DNA of 64,000 nucleotides from Gymnopus androsaceus JB14 (taxonomy: Eukaryota; Basidiomycota; Agaricomycetes; Agaricales; Omphalotaceae), in the NCBI GenBank assembly GCA_009733575.1, contig ML769621.1:41622-105621 (forward strand), written 5' to 3'. The notes beneath the pieces are model-generated. The model had not been told where the DNA came from, searched no databases, and was given only the letters and a program-made list of their open reading frames with translations. A program made the position numbers and the translations under genes. How positions within the stretch are numbered: position 1 is the stretch's first letter; every line of letters starts with the position of its first letter. Of this stretch, positions 24,222-36,925 are shown in pieces.

Positions 24222-24300
24222 CTCGCTATGTACGTAAGTGACCGGACTTAGCATATGCTTGGCCGGCGCGGTATGTCTGGTCACTTACGTACATAGCGAG
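24222..24300. mobile_element. 79-bp hairpin MITE with TA flanks
   Basis: Perfect 22-bp arms, CTCGCTATGTACGTAAGTGA onward, with a 35-bp loop; TA at 24220-24221 and 24301-24302. Among the smallest elements in the window. Confidence 0.85.
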
Positions 24301-24302
24301 TA

Positions 24303-25329
24303 GACATCATCCAGAGAGAGGGACATATTGAAAAGTGTAATGGTCAAATTCCAAAGGCAAAGCATTGGTACCCAACATCTTTCCATCAAGGAGAAAAGTG
24401 GAAGCAAAAAAACAAATCAAAGGGTGTAAGAACGTGGCATAACGTGGACTGTGAGAAAGATTTGCCTAAAGTACAGGTTTCGGTGGGATTTTTTCCGATC
24501 ATTGTTGACAGAACCCTCCCTTCCCTTTGGTCAGTGTTGGGAACCTACATTCACTTTTGCTTGGAGTAAGAACTACTTACTACATAACTTTCTTCACTTA
24601 ATCAGAACTTATTTGGCATTGCTCACCATCCATCAAGCAATCACCTACCGCAAATGGTTCTTTTTATGTACACCCATTTACCTTGTTCAATTGAGCTAGC
24701 AGGATGGTTGTCCCGGGATGTCTATGGTCCAGTGAAAATGTTGACAACAGGGATGCTTTTACCATGATATACAGTAAGTGACATTTGTCATCTTGCTCCT
24801 CCTTTCCACTGTCATCCAACAATCTTCCGTAGCATTTTTTGTACCATCTTGCAAATGCACTGACTCCTCTCCTTGCACCCAGATCTGTGATTGGCTAGAA
24901 TCATCAACATTATAGCTGTCTGTGTCCCCGCTGCGGTGTGCCCATGTTTGCATTTGCTCTCCATGGCTCTGGAAACCACACGGGTATGTACAGCACAGGT
25001 ATGTACATGGTTTTGTGTTTCCTGACAGCCTTCAGGGTGCAGGAGATATCATATAATCCAGCCTCTCAAGCTTCTTGATTTTTAGAACCAGCGGTGATGA
25101 GTTAGATTTGTGCTGGGTATGAAATCCAACCAAACAACAATCACCCCAATCAGATTCAATCCAAAAGGTTTAATTTAATGCGAGGAAGAAGGTTGTCGAA
25201 GGTCCCCTAGACTACTAATTGATTCAAAGAGAAAAGCACTTGACAGTTGGCACAGACAGTGTGAGATGAACAAGGTTTATATTTGGAGGGAGGTTTTGAA
25301 AAGCCAACTAATGTACGACGACGCGCTGA
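24303..25329. other. No gene recognised
   Basis: The first 400 bp may be upstream exons of the relic to its left; the rest shows nothing supportable. Confidence 0.4.
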
Positions 25330-25442
25330 AACACCAAACCCCAGGTCAAGTATGACGGCTCAACAAACAACTTTGCATATCTGCAATGAAATACCAATGC
25401 CCGGGTCAAGTATGCCAACTCAACAAACAACTTTGCGTATCT
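25325..25442. repeat. Tandem duplication, about 57-bp unit
   Basis: Two adjacent copies sharing GGTCAAGTATG and CTCAACAAACAACTTTGC in the same order and spacing. Confidence 0.8.
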
Positions 25443-25815
25443 CGGGAGCCTTTACGTCACCGCACAATGATACTCCAACTCTCAGGTAATCCTACGAGTT
25501 ACCCAACAAGGTTATACGACTGCCGCGCAAGTCATTCGAGTAGGTGTTTTCACCAGAGGCTCTAGCCTTATTAAAATAGAGCCCGACAACTTGTCACAGG
25601 TGTATTTTAATATTTGTGACAGCTATATAGAGCCTACAGTACTGACAGGGGAACCCTAACCATAGTATGATAAAATGGGGCCATATCTCGGGAACTAGGG
25701 GCCGTGGGAAAAAAACAGAAACGGCTACACCCCGTTATTTGCGGCCCTCTTTCCGATGGTGGTATCCATTTGACCCTAACCCTAAAAGTGAGTTATGCCA
25801 AAAAAGGAAATTTTT

Positions 25816-25947
25816 GCACTGTTTTGGTCAGGTCTCGTTAGGGTAAGCACAAAGTGTTTACCCTAACATAGAGACCTGATCAAAACAGTGCCAAACAAAC
25901 AGTGCACATAGGTTAGGGTTAGGGTGGTTAGGGTTTAGGGGTTGAGG
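25816..25947. repeat. Hairpin plus short interstitial telomere-like repeats
   Basis: Inverted arms (GCACTGTTTTGGTCAGGTCT at 25816 and its complement ending about 25891) are followed by GGTTAGGGTTAGGG and further TTAGGG-like units to about 25947. CCCTAACCCTA occurs just upstream near 25775. Too short for a telomere, but the motif matches the fungal telomere unit. Confidence 0.6.
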
Positions 25948-26246
25948 ATAAAAATGGGGGTGTGGGGGCTTGCCCCCACTGTTATAATATTAGTCACCAT
26001 TAGGGTTAGGATCTGAGGTAGGGTTAGGGCTGGGTGCAGGTGACCTGTATGAGCATGAGAAAAATGTCCTTTTTCTCCCATGGGCTCTCGTTCTCTCTGT
26101 ATAGATATTACAACTTTGGTGCTGACAAGTTGTCACTGGTATTAAAATACACCTCTGAGAACTTGTTGGGGTTTATTTCAATACTGCTAATGAACCAGCC
26201 GGTGTTTTTAACACACTCAGTGAAGAGCGGGCAAGGGGTAGAATCT

Positions 26247-26754
26247 GTTGGTAAAGCTAGGTAACACCCCCAGAAGCTTCCTCCCTAAAACTAGACCAAG
26301 CCAACACTTGGGTCCAAGACCTTCCTAATCAACAATGGGCTTGTCAAGGTGTGCACGTTAGACTCCACCTGTGGTCCTAAGACTGATGTGACCTCTCTTT
26401 GAGCTAATTGCGGAAGCAATGCCTCGTTAAGACTTTGATCCCTTGGGTATATCCTTTGATGACCTAGCCTAGTATAACTGGTATGTGGGCTTGTTTATCT
26501 GCCTTGGTCAGCAACTTGTTATCCAACAAGCTTGCCTCACTACACCATACCGCGCATAGGACTTTGATCGAGGCGCATTCACAAAGTTAAGTATGGTACC
26601 ATTGCGTGTACTGTTACTCTGCAACCTCTTGGGTAGAATAGGTCCTTGGTGGATTTTAACTATCAGCTTGGGCTCACTATAGTTCTCTTATTGACCGTGT
26701 TTTGTTGCTAACAGAACCTAGGATTATTGGTTCTGCACAGTTCTAGCCTTAGCC
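26247..26754 (+). mobile_element. Probable single LTR followed by a primer-binding-like site
   Basis: A segment starting TGTTGGTAAAGC and ending about TTAGCCA is followed at once by TTGGTGTATCAGCAGTGG, resembling the TGGTATCAGAGC-type tRNA-Met primer site, then an ATG reading MDTQAQSTGADG (26783-26932, 49 codons), like the start of a gag. No second LTR was found, so this may be a 5' remnant. The downstream part is cut off before the foldback element at 27183. Confidence 0.4.
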
Positions 26755-27182
26755 AAAAAATTGGTGTATCAGCAGTGGCAACATGGACACACAAGCACAG
26801 AGTACTGGGGCTGATGGGACTTACTCAATAATCATTATCATTTGGAGCAACCCACCCGTAAACAGCAGTCAAACCGACCCAGAATTGTTGGTGAGACACC
26901 CGGAGATGCCTCCAAGATATGCCGAGTATTGATAGGTAGCACCCAATATGAATGGTGAAACATGGGGGCACTTTGATAGACCCTTCAAGCGAAGCTGCTC
27001 CTGTTTCCCCTGGACCAGTGCATGTGTTAACTGCTCCCAATGATCCTGCAACAATGGGAAAGCATTGTGTTTGCCAATTATCCCTAGATAGAGGCAAGCT
27101 GTCTGTAGGTATGACTACATGATAGTTGGCCATTTTGGTGAAAGTCTTGGTCGGCTCGGAGAAACAACTGTCAACAGGATTC

Positions 27183-27578
27183 CATCAGCGAAAACTGTTT
27201 TAGGCCCAGGAGGATCTAAGGTCACCCAGTCCTCTTAGGCAACCTGAGGCATCCTAGTTGGCCCAGGAAAAAGGGTAAAACTTTGGACACCTCAGGTATC
27301 CTAGTCATCCTAGGTGTCCTGGGATATCCTGGGATGTCCTGTGGCATCCTGAGGGTCTCCTGTGGCATCCTGGGGCATCCTAGGATAAAAGTTCTATCCC
27401 AGGATGCCTCAGGATGCCCCAGGACATTCCAGGATATCCCAGGACACCTAGGATGACTAGGATACCTGAGGTGCCCAAAGTTTTGCCCTTTTTCCTGGGC
27501 CAACTAGGATGCCTCAGGTTGCCTAAGAGGACTAAGTGACCTTAGATCCTCCTGGGCCCAAAACAGTTTTTTCTGATG
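27183..27578. mobile_element. CATCAG-family foldback element (396 bp)
   Basis: Nearly all of it is two inverted arms of about 185 bp that pair almost perfectly, starting CATCAGCGAAAACTG and CATCAGAAAAAACTG. Flanked by TC at 27181-27182 and 27579-27580. CCTNAGG-type words and the TTTGGACACCTCAGGTA block also occur in the 60394 element. Confidence 0.88.
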
Positions 27579-27580
27579 TC

Positions 27581-28334
27581 ACAAATTCACTTTAAGTGAA
27601 TTGGCCCAGACTAATAGGCTTTATTCTCTCAATTGCTGATTCACTTTTCACTTCTGGGTCACCAAAGTTCCTATGCTTGTAGCTATGCTACAATCCAATC
27701 TATCAACCACCTCATGATAATCAATAAACCACTGTTCAGCAACTCTGGAGATGATTATGATTTTTCTACATTCTATTTCTCTGTATGTAAACCAAAATTC
27801 TGTTGGGATACATTGGTGTGTCATCACTTGAGAAAGGCAGAGTCAAAGGATATATTCCGTTTGAGCCTCATAGTGGGAGTAGGGAGGCAAACGGATGGGG
27901 GATTGAAGTACTACAAACAGGCTTATATACAGTAAATCAATATTTCCAATCAGAAGCCATGGCGAGCAATGGCACTCAGCAAAATCAAATCCAACAAATT
28001 CTTTATTAGCTTTGCCTTCTTAATTGTAACAGACATACTTACAATATAAACCACAATGCCAAGAATTTCACAGTGCTCTGAGTGTAACGGCCTCCCTATC
28101 CTGATATCTCCTATGAGGGAGACCCGCCTGTCTGAGTTGGTGTCATGAATACATGCAGTGGTTTGGTGAAACATTATAGAGTACTATGATTGTTTGGGAT
28201 ATGCTGGGACTGGGATATGCTGAATTTTGGAAATCACTCAATTTACACTGTTCCCATTTTTGAGTGCCCACCAGGATTATTTTACAAGTTCTTTAGATAG
28301 TATTTATCAATCCTAGATACTTTTCAAGACTGAT
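27581..28334. other. No gene recognised
   Basis: Short ORFs only; no terminal repeats seen. Confidence 0.45.
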
Positions 28335-28342
28335 ATTTGAGG

Positions 28343-28718
28343 TAGGGATCCGCACCGTAACCATAAGTTACGGTTTACGGTATGGTTATACGGGTACCCG
28401 TAACCGTACCGTAAAGGGTATGCTCAGACACTTTTTACAGCTGTATTTATACAGTTGCTATACAGGTACCCTGTACAGCAAGAATTCGGCAAGCAGCTAT
28501 ATGTCGGTGGGTCCCAAAATGCTCAAATTAATGGTATTTGCATAATTGATATCAGCCGGGACTCTGTAGCTTGAGATCTAACGTGCCGTATACTGTATTT
28601 TTACGATATACGGGTGCCAGAAGCCGTACCGTATACCGTACCGTAAAGAAGAAATTTTGCAAATTTTACGGCCGTTTTTATACGGCCATAACCGTATACG
28701 GTACGGTGCGGATCCCTA
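28343..28718. mobile_element. hAT-like MITE with perfect 8-bp duplication (376 bp)
   Basis: Ends TAGGGATCCGCACCGTA and its complement, flanked by ATTTGAGG at 28335-28342 and again at 28719-28726. Many ACGGTA/TACCGT words lie near both ends, as expected for subterminal transposase sites. Confidence 0.92.
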
Positions 28719-28726
28719 ATTTGAGG

Positions 28727-29437
28727 TTAGGAAGTATAGTAAATGCAACATTGAAATCATACCCCATCCAAGTTTAAGGAACACTATATATATGAATAGC
28801 AAATGTTGAGCTGTGCTGCTCCAGAACATATAATGGTAAGATCTTAAGTCCAAATTTTCCAAGGAAAATGTGAAGAATAGTGTATTGCGCAAACGAAAGA
28901 CTCATTGTTCGCCTCTAAGGTTTTTGGCACGCATCAAAAATCAGCATATCCTGGTTTTTGCTCGGGAGACAGCCGATGCGACGAGGAAATTCAAGAAAAA
29001 TCTAATAATCTTATTCTGAGGGTTTTAAAGGTCTACGAATCAAATGGCCTACTCAGATTTTTCATGTCTTCACTGGTTGTCCCGTAACGTGGTGGTCAGC
29101 ATATCCTGAACAACCATAGTATGAACAGTAATAGAGTCTTCCTATATATTAAGTCATACGACTGACACCGGGGTCCTGAGACTTCGGCTCATTACATTAT
29201 TTCTAATAAAGCTAGTTCCATCAAAGTTTCGATCATCTTGAACTTGCGTTGGACACGGATGTGGAGAGAAGGCAAAGCATAAGCAGGCACGCAGAACAAG
29301 GTCGGCAGAGTGAACAGCGAAAGATAATCTGTTGTGAAGATCAAGTAGATAGGTATGCGGTACCTGATTTCATTTAGTGCTTGGCTGTGATTCCATTCGA
29401 CCATAGCCCGACATGTAGCGGCGTTCATATATCTAAA
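28727..29437. other. Upstream region of the GMC/hydrolase gene
   Basis: No ORF with support. CAGCATATCCTG occurs twice (about 28941 and 29098) in otherwise unremarkable DNA. Confidence 0.4.
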
Positions 29438-32400
29438 ATGACTAGTACAGAACGGGAAAAAGTCAATTTGAATGAAGCTGTCGAAAAAAAGCCTCGAGGT
29501 TATTCTACTGCTTTCTTAAAGGAGGACATGAAGCCTCCTCAATCTTTGAGCCAGGACAGCACTAGCTTGACTTCTAGCAAAGAGTCGCCTCACAACCAAT
29601 ATGAATCCTCTGACAAGCAAGCAAAGACCAGCAGATTTCCTAGACTCAGTCGGCCTGTGGTCATGATGCGACCGGAGTACGAAGTGGTAGTCATAGGGTC
29701 TGGATATGGTGGAGGTGTTGCTGCTAGCAGGATGGCAAGAGCTGGAAAGCGAGTCGCTATATTGGAGCTTGGAAAAGAGAGATGGCGTGCGTTACATCAC
29801 TTTGAAGAAATTCAGATATAAACTATTAAACTTACGGATTTCTATCGCATAGCGGGGGAGTTTCCTGTTACCCCGGCGGACGTTGCACCGGAAGTGCATG
29901 TATCGGGGGATGTGAGAAACAACAGCCCCTTCAAGGATCTCGATGCCGGTAAACCAACGGGATTGTACCATTTAATGATTGGTGAAGGCCAAAATGCGTT
30001 TGTAGGAAACGGTAAAGTTTGAAATGTCAAAGAGGACCTGAAGGCTGTTGACCACTACTTGCAGGTCTTGGAGGGACGTCCCTCTTGAATGCAAATGTTT
30101 TTCTGGGATGTGATAGACGGACATTGCAATTGAACGCTTGGCCTGTTGAAATTCGGGAAGATCCGTCTACGCTTGATCCTTGTAAGTTCTCCGACTTTTC
30201 AGACTTGCTCATTCACTGGTTAGATAATTAACAGACTATGCCAAAGCTGCGGAAATGCTCCAACCATCTCCATATCCCTCTGACTATCCTTCATTGAAGA
30301 AACTCTCTGTGTTGGAAAAGCAAGCCAAAGCCCTCGGCCAAGGAGAGAATTTTTACCGTGTGCCTCAGACTACATTTTTCCATAACGGACTCAATAATGC
30401 CGGAGTCGAGATGAAAGCATCCACTGGCTCTGGTCAGGATTGTACTGGTGTCAATGACGGTTCCAAAAACTCCAGTCCTCATGAATTACATCCCAGACGC
30501 TTGGAATCATGGTGCCGAAATCTTCTGCGAATGCGAAGTTCGCTATATCCAGAGGGATCCAAAGGGAAATGGGTATATTATCTTCTACGCCTGGCATAGG
30601 GATGATAGAAAAATCTTCAAAGATTCGTTTTATAACGAGCTGATGTGGGTTCGCGCGGTGATTATATATCATCTTCTGCGCCATTATGGAAGAATTGACA
30701 CTACTTACAGAAAGAGTTTTGCTTCCTCGGAGCAGGAGCACTAGGCACTACAGAAATTCTTCTTCGATCTCGAGCGCATGGATTAAAACTGTCCCGTACC
30801 ATTGGGCAGAAAATGTCTGGAAATGGGGATATTTTGAGTTTTGGTAAGATATCCTTCTTGTGGATGACCATAAAACGTACCGATTTTATGTGCAGGTTGC
30901 AACACGGATGAGGATGTCAACGGAGTCGGACGTGAGGAGCCTCCGACTAAAAATCCCACTGGACCTACGATCACTGGCATTATCGACAACAGAGGGCCCG
31001 AAACCTCGCCCAATGTACTGGATGGATATGTTATTGAGGAGGGTGCGATCCCGGAGGCCCTTGCACCGCTCATCCATTCATTGATGGAGACCCAGCCACA
31101 TGCTCAGCAGTACACAAGCATCGAACGTCTGCGTTATCTGTTCTCCGAGACAGAAACGAGATTCTTTGGCCCTTATGCGAAAGATAGTCCTATCAACCGC
31201 ACTCAGACCTATCTCGTGATGTCTCACGATAGCAATGAAGCCATTCTATCGCTCAGGGACGATAAACCTCACTTACAGTTCCTTGGTGTAGGCCGAACGG
31301 AACACGTTAAGAAATTGAACGAAATCCTTGCGAAAGCTACTGTAGCAATTGGTGGAACACTCGTCAATTCACGTAAGAATATTAGGATATCTTCAACGTA
31401 CTTTTGGGCTGATAGTATTCTTGGATAGCGTTCCATCAAGAGGAGGCTATCACCGTCCACCCTCTTGGAGGGGCTATCATGAGCTCTGATGGTACAGGTA
31501 CCGGGGGAGCTACAAATCATCTGGGTCAATTATTTAATGGTGAAGGAGCGGAAGTGTACGAAGGCTTGATTTGTGTCGATGGTGCTGTGATTCCAACCGC
31601 ACTAGGTAAATTCTTTCTCTTCGAAGTTGCTACAAAGGAGATTGATGGATCATCAGGTGTGAACCCGTTTGCGACCATTACCGCCTTGGCTGAACGTTCT
31701 GTCGATTACCTTGCACAAAGTCATAGCTATACCATCAGCTTAGTCAAGAACGGCGCGCTAGACTTATTTGGAAAGCCAGCAAAGTCCTTCGCGATGACTC
31801 CTGATATGATCGAGGCAAGCAATGCCTTATCCTCTACCCATACCAGTGGCATCAGATTCACCGAGATAATGGAGGGCCATATCTACATCGGAGATGATAT
31901 CGATGAATTTACTGTAGCTGAGAATGCAGCGAAAGGATCATCCAGCTCAGCGAAGGTCTACCTGAGTATAGATGCCTACAGTGTGAAAAACTGTAAGTCG
32001 CCATCGATGTATGTCACTCGCAGCACTGACCGAATGCTAGTAATTGAGCGCGATGACCATCCCTCCCTTGCCACGGGAACCTTTTCATGTGGGGCTTTAT
32101 CAAAGCATCCACTGCTGGTTCTGCAAAGCAAAGTCCAATTCTTCTCGGTGGATAACACCGTCTCCGATGCCACAAACCTTGCCTACAAGCTCACGCTGTT
32201 CAGTACAGAGGGCGAAACCTATCTTCTGAATGGATACAAGAAGATCGACTCGGAGATGTCGTTTTCCGTCTCCGATACGTGGAAGGCTATGACCACCTTG
32301 TATACGACGTTGAGCAAGCTGGATGGATCTCTCGTTGGAAAAGGAAAGCTATATGTCTCACGCCGAAACTTTTTTTCCGAAATGAAAAGCTTTGGGTCAA

Positions 32401-33642
32401 CCGGCGGAGGTATCCTTCAAAGTGTTATTCCCATCGCAGGATTCTTGGGTCACTTTGCCAAAAACACAACAGAATATTTTCTGGGTCCTTTGAGGAAGCT
32501 TCAGTACCCCTCGGAAACCTCCAACGGCTATTTCGCAAAGACTCCACCTGCAGAGCAAATTAGCGTGACAGCAAAGGACGGTGTCAGTACCACAATGAAG
32601 ATGTGGTTACCTCAGGGTGACACGCACAAATCAAAACGCCCTATTCTAATGATCCCGGGCTCTTCAGTCGATGACCAGGTTTTCTCCCTTCCAACGATCC
32701 CTGTCAATACCGTAGAGTTCTTCACATCGCGAGGTTATCAAGTCTACGTCTCCGTACCTCGTTATGGTCGGACTCCCGCAGCTGAACTTGGTTACACCGT
32801 CTTTGATGCAAGGCTGGATGTTCTTGCAGCTATGCAGTACGTGCGCGAGCATCACACACCCAAAATGTACGTTTTGTGCCATTGTCAAGGTGCGGTTGCT
32901 ACGTCTATGGGTATACTAGACGGCACGATATTAGTTTCGTGGATCCAGGGTATGTCAGTGAGCCAAACGTTCTTCAAGCAGCAGTTTGGTGAGCTCAACG
33001 CCGTCAAGGCTCGTACCCAACTTCTTCCCACCATCTACGAAGTAAGCCAGAAAATTCACATTCGCAGATTATATACTGACAAGCTCCCAGGCCTTGGGAA
33101 GCCCTTGGTTCCCTACGTCCAGCACTCCCAATGAATCATCGGCCTTCCAAGTTCTCCTTGACCAAATCGTCCGCTTCTACCCCGTAGGCTCCAAAGCCGA
33201 GCTCTGCAACTCGACCGTCTGCCATCGAGGCTCACTATGCTACGGTCGCATGTGGAACCACGAGAATTTGACGCATGCAACACACGAGCACCTAGACGCC
33301 GTCTTTGGAGGCGTACATATGACGCTGCTCAGGCATCTGATGCGTATGGGTACTGCGCATGAGGCTATGGACAACGAATTCAACTCGCTTGTCACAGATG
33401 CCAACCTCGAACGTTTCAAAGGCTTGCCCATCTCGTTCATCAGCGGTGGTGATAATGTCGTGTACAGTCCCGAAAGCACGAGTATGAGCTATGATGTCTT
33501 GCGCGAGAATTTTGGGACCGAGCTGTATAGGAGGCACGTCGTGCAGGGTTACGGCCATTTGGATACCTGGATGGGAAAGAACACTGCAGTGGATGTGTAT
33601 CCACTCGTGGCAGAACATGTGGAGTGGTGCGAGAGATTCTAA
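29438..33642 (+). CDS. GMC (cholesterol-oxidase-like) oxidoreductase fused to alpha/beta hydrolase, one frameshift
   Basis: Ten exons fit: 29438-29786, 29853-30011, 30065-30181, 30235-30657, 30711-30843, 30896-31372, 31429-31605, 31657-31992, 32041-33041, 33091-33642 (about 1240 aa). N-terminal FAD site VIGSGYGGGVAASRMARAG is followed by PGEFP and GLGGTSLLN. C-terminal GMC parts are TVHPLGGAIMSS and GVNPFATITALAERS. A linker leads to an alpha/beta hydrolase: MIPGSSVDDQ, nucleophile elbow LCHCQGA with Cys where Ser is usual, and GYGHLDTWMG carrying the probable catalytic His. Known: such fusions occur in fungi and bacteria, suspected to act on sterols or lipids. Odd: one extra base near 30470-30475 breaks the frame between GVNDGSKNS and MNYIPDAW. 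An upstream in-frame ATG exists at 29381. Confidence 0.85.
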
Positions 33643-34923
33643 AGAGTATCCGCTCATGAACGAGAATGGAGGAATTGGGGAGAAGGAGTGACGACTGAGA
33701 TAGTGATCGCAAGGTCCACCTAACATAGATAGAAAATCAGTATTGTATATCGTATAGAATGTTTTACTGATAAACTCACGTTGATCTTCTACACTCCTTG
33801 CTGGTATGCCAGCAATGAATTTATGTAAATGACTATCAGAATGTCTGAAAGCGGAGCCCCTAGAAAAAAAAAATAAGCGGAACTGGCGACTGCTTATTAC
33901 CGAGAAAAAAAACGCACCACATAGGATCCGTATTGTCCATATTCTAGGTTCACCATCAGCACTGAGGCTTGATTCCAATCCGGCTTATTGCTCAGGTTCT
34001 CCGAGGAGAGTCAGAAGCAGTGTCGACACCCCGAGTGCGAACAGCGCGTTCTATTAGGTTCTAATGCATACTGTAATGGCGTTGAAGATTAAGTAAATCC
34101 AAATGGTAGCAACTACAATGAGAAGTAAAGAATATCGTAAGCAAACGGAACAAAAAAAGAATAAAGATGGAAGGAAAAAAGGCCAGGGCCGTTATAACGG
34201 CGTCGTGTAGGGTACATAGTCTATGGCCATCAAATGACTTTGGTATATCGCGAGGTACGGATAAGACAGAGCAAGAAAAGACGTTGACGAAGGCAGAAAA
34301 ACAATGTGAATATTCACCCCTTAGAAAGAGGAAGTTGATGGAACTCCATTGGCTGCCTCGGTAAAGATACTGACTAGCCTTGACAGAAATTATAGTCAGC
34401 TTATCTGTCGACTGTTAGAAGAAAATGCATACCACTCAACGCTTGTGGAGGAAGACATCAGCGTCAGCCTCGAGATCCCTAGCGCGATAGGCAAGAAAGG
34501 TACGGTAAGTGCATTGTCGTTTGAAAGCGTGAACGAAGCGAGAAGGTAATGTCGGAGGGCGCGGAAGTTGAGTTGGAAGATAGCGTAGGAAATCGCTTGG
34601 TGATGAGGATAAGCCCATTATTTACACAGTGTTTCTGTGAGAAGGCTTTAGCAAGGGAATTTTAACCAAGGACAGAAGTAATAAAAGAAAGTAAATTCAG
34701 AGCCGTGTAACACGGGAAGATTTTGTTCTCAGAAGATGAGCTTCGAAGTCTAAGTATATGGCATCATGTTGGAAACAGAAAGGAAAGCGGAGGGCGATGA
34801 AAGTGAACATTCACCTGTTCGACGTTGTTGATCCCGAACCTGAATAAGACATTGTGTGTAGAAGCTAGAGTATAAAAGAGGTTCAGTTAAACTGGATTAG
34901 ACAATCACAATGAAGAACGCACT
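33643..34923. other. Intergenic, nothing recognised
   Basis: 3' flank of the GMC/hydrolase gene; only short unsupported ORFs. Confidence 0.4.
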
Positions 34924-35943
34924 ATGGCCAATGCTACCATATGTCGAATGGTTTCAAGAATCGATTGGGAATTCCACAAGGATACCATTTTGCTATGTAT
35001 CCTCAGAGACTATTCAACTTTAAAGGAGCAAAGTGGCATCGTAAACTGCAAACCAAGCTGCAAACAGTCGACTGAAAAAGGTAAGTCGTCGAGGCCGGAG
35101 AAGTACAGGATACGATTCTTCAATCCGATTCAAAAGAAAGTTGCTTACACGTGGGTAAGCGTCGATTCAGGGCAGGCTGATTCACTAGTAAGTCGCATTC
35201 CTTCTTTGAATCTTTCGCTACGAACGGCGACTTCTTTGCATCATTCAAGTTACTGCCAGCCTCTGCCAGCAAATATCTACAGGACCGTAAATGTGAATTC
35301 CTTCTTCTCAACCTCTGACTGCTTCCTCTACTGCACAACCCGCTTCCTCAAACCAAGACCTAGCACATATTCGACACAGGGCTAGCTAGCCGCTACACAA
35401 TGCGGGCTCCGAGATGAGAATTGACATGGTATAGAAAAGTGTATGATCCTTTGATTTGAACTCTGTCAGTTCAAAATGTCAGAATGACTCGGAGTCAATG
35501 AGGTTTATTGAAAGTTTTGCCATTGATTGATCGCTGTTAGGATGAGGCTCATCATTGTCGTCGGGATCTGGGTGCAATCCTCTTTTGAAGGAGGTGAGAG
35601 AGAGATAAAGGTTAAATTCGGACAAGTATCTTGGAAAAATTAAGCAAAAAACAAACATGCCCATCTGTTCTTCTATGGCTGGATTGTAGGTGTTCAAACA
35701 TTTTACAGGGTCTCTATTGGCCATATTACACAATCTGACACTGATATGACTGAAGGTAATTTTTATTTGAGCAAATATCAATGCTATTATTTCTCTACTC
35801 TGAAAAATGTGCTTGAAAGTGGGCACAGATGGAAGATTTGACAAATGTAACTTTACCAGACTGGAGTACTTGGTTTCCTGCACTAATTCCACATACTTCC
35901 TGGTAGCTGATATACAGTAAACTCCCATATCTCTGCACCACAA
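34924..35943. pseudogene. Rearranged copy of the 5219-5638 family
   Basis: Plus-strand DNA at about 35280-35390 matches the first half of the 5219-5638 ORF (shared words include CTACTGCACAACCCGCTTC), while minus-strand DNA at about 35490-35640 matches its C-terminal half (GAGCCTC and CCCAGA.C.CGA blocks). A 154-codon minus ORF (35479-35943) includes the second block. The opposite orientation of the two blocks shows inversion or two separate fragments. No function assignable. Confidence 0.4.
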
Positions 35944-36588
35944 AGTGACAAACAGTGTTTTTTGTGAGGTGAATTCACAAAGAATGCAGAATAAAATTGT
36001 GCTATGATGTCATTGAGCCCAGATTTCATTGTAGTAAGGTTTTTACCATCTCTATACACCAATTCCAAGTGTCATATATGTGGGCCCCCACATTGTGTAT
36101 GCAGGAACATGCAAAATCATCAATAATCACACTTTGTGTCTGTAGCAAGAGTAATTTCTCACACCATGCCACCATGTAAGTGAAACTATATTTTAAGACC
36201 TCTATCATCATGATCAGTAAAACATTTCATGAGAAACAATGCATAATTGCTTGTTCTATGCTGTTTCAGTGTAAGATCCTCAAAAATTACACACAAAAAA
36301 TCATACTGTCAAGCTAATGAAGCCATATCATGTGGATATTCAATATCTGTAAATTGGAAATTCTGGAGAGTTGAAAGCACTATAAAATACTCACCAGCCC
36401 CTTGTTCTCATATCCCCATGTTCATGAGATATTGAGGTCACAAGTTCAAATTTCACATGTTTGGTTAATTTCTGGTACGACAGTACTCCATCAGTATGTG
36501 GAGCTGGGAGAGTCTATAAGAATGGGATCTATTGAATACTACTGCCACCAAGCTGCAAAAGGACAAGACCTCTTTCTATTTCACTTCG

Positions 36589-36925
36589 CAGGATTGAATA
36601 AATGGAGGCTGGAATTATTTTTGAAAAACAGTTTGTAAATAATAAAGTTTTCTGCCACAAATTTCCATTGAAAAACAATGAAAATGCCACCTGAAAAATA
36701 AATAGAAATAGACCATCTTTTCCATGGTCTTTTCCATGTGTAAAAGGTCTTGTAAGCTTTGTTCTTTCCCAATTGGAATCTTTGTTTTATTCCACCATCA
36801 ACATGTGGTACCCAGTTACTGCCAGTTACTACCCCGCACTGATGGCACCAGATATTAGTCAGCAGAGCTGCAGGAAGAGCTTTGTCATCATTATGAGTGC
36901 TTAACTTCTTCTCAGCATGCTTGGG
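36589..36925 (+). repeat. Left arm of a 340-bp inverted repeat pair
   Basis: Matches 40477-40830 in reverse complement, including CCATCTTTTCCATGGTCTTT and GTTACTGCCAGTTACT. The arms bracket the hAT-like copy B. Confidence 0.8.

Larger units (their letters stand above)
22292..24284 (-). pseudogene. Broken minus-strand coding relic of unknown family
   Basis: A 169-codon minus-strand ORF (to 23775) runs into the TIR element 22665-23805. Removing the element with one copy of its TT duplication continues the frame: ...LLLLPAKVIS joins NQGAVLYHVKSLCGKGY and on to about 22480, after which a frame change leads to CDLIFATLEGQGHPYSLL. The 79-bp MITE at 24222 interrupts the upstream side, where the frame is also lost. 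The protein has clustered Cys residues but no domain I recognise. Confidence 0.5.

Noticed and set aside
33292..33978. Minus-strand ORF of 228 codons over the end of the GMC/hydrolase gene
   Set aside because: Overlaps the hydrolase exon, which carries recognisable motifs; the minus frame has none.
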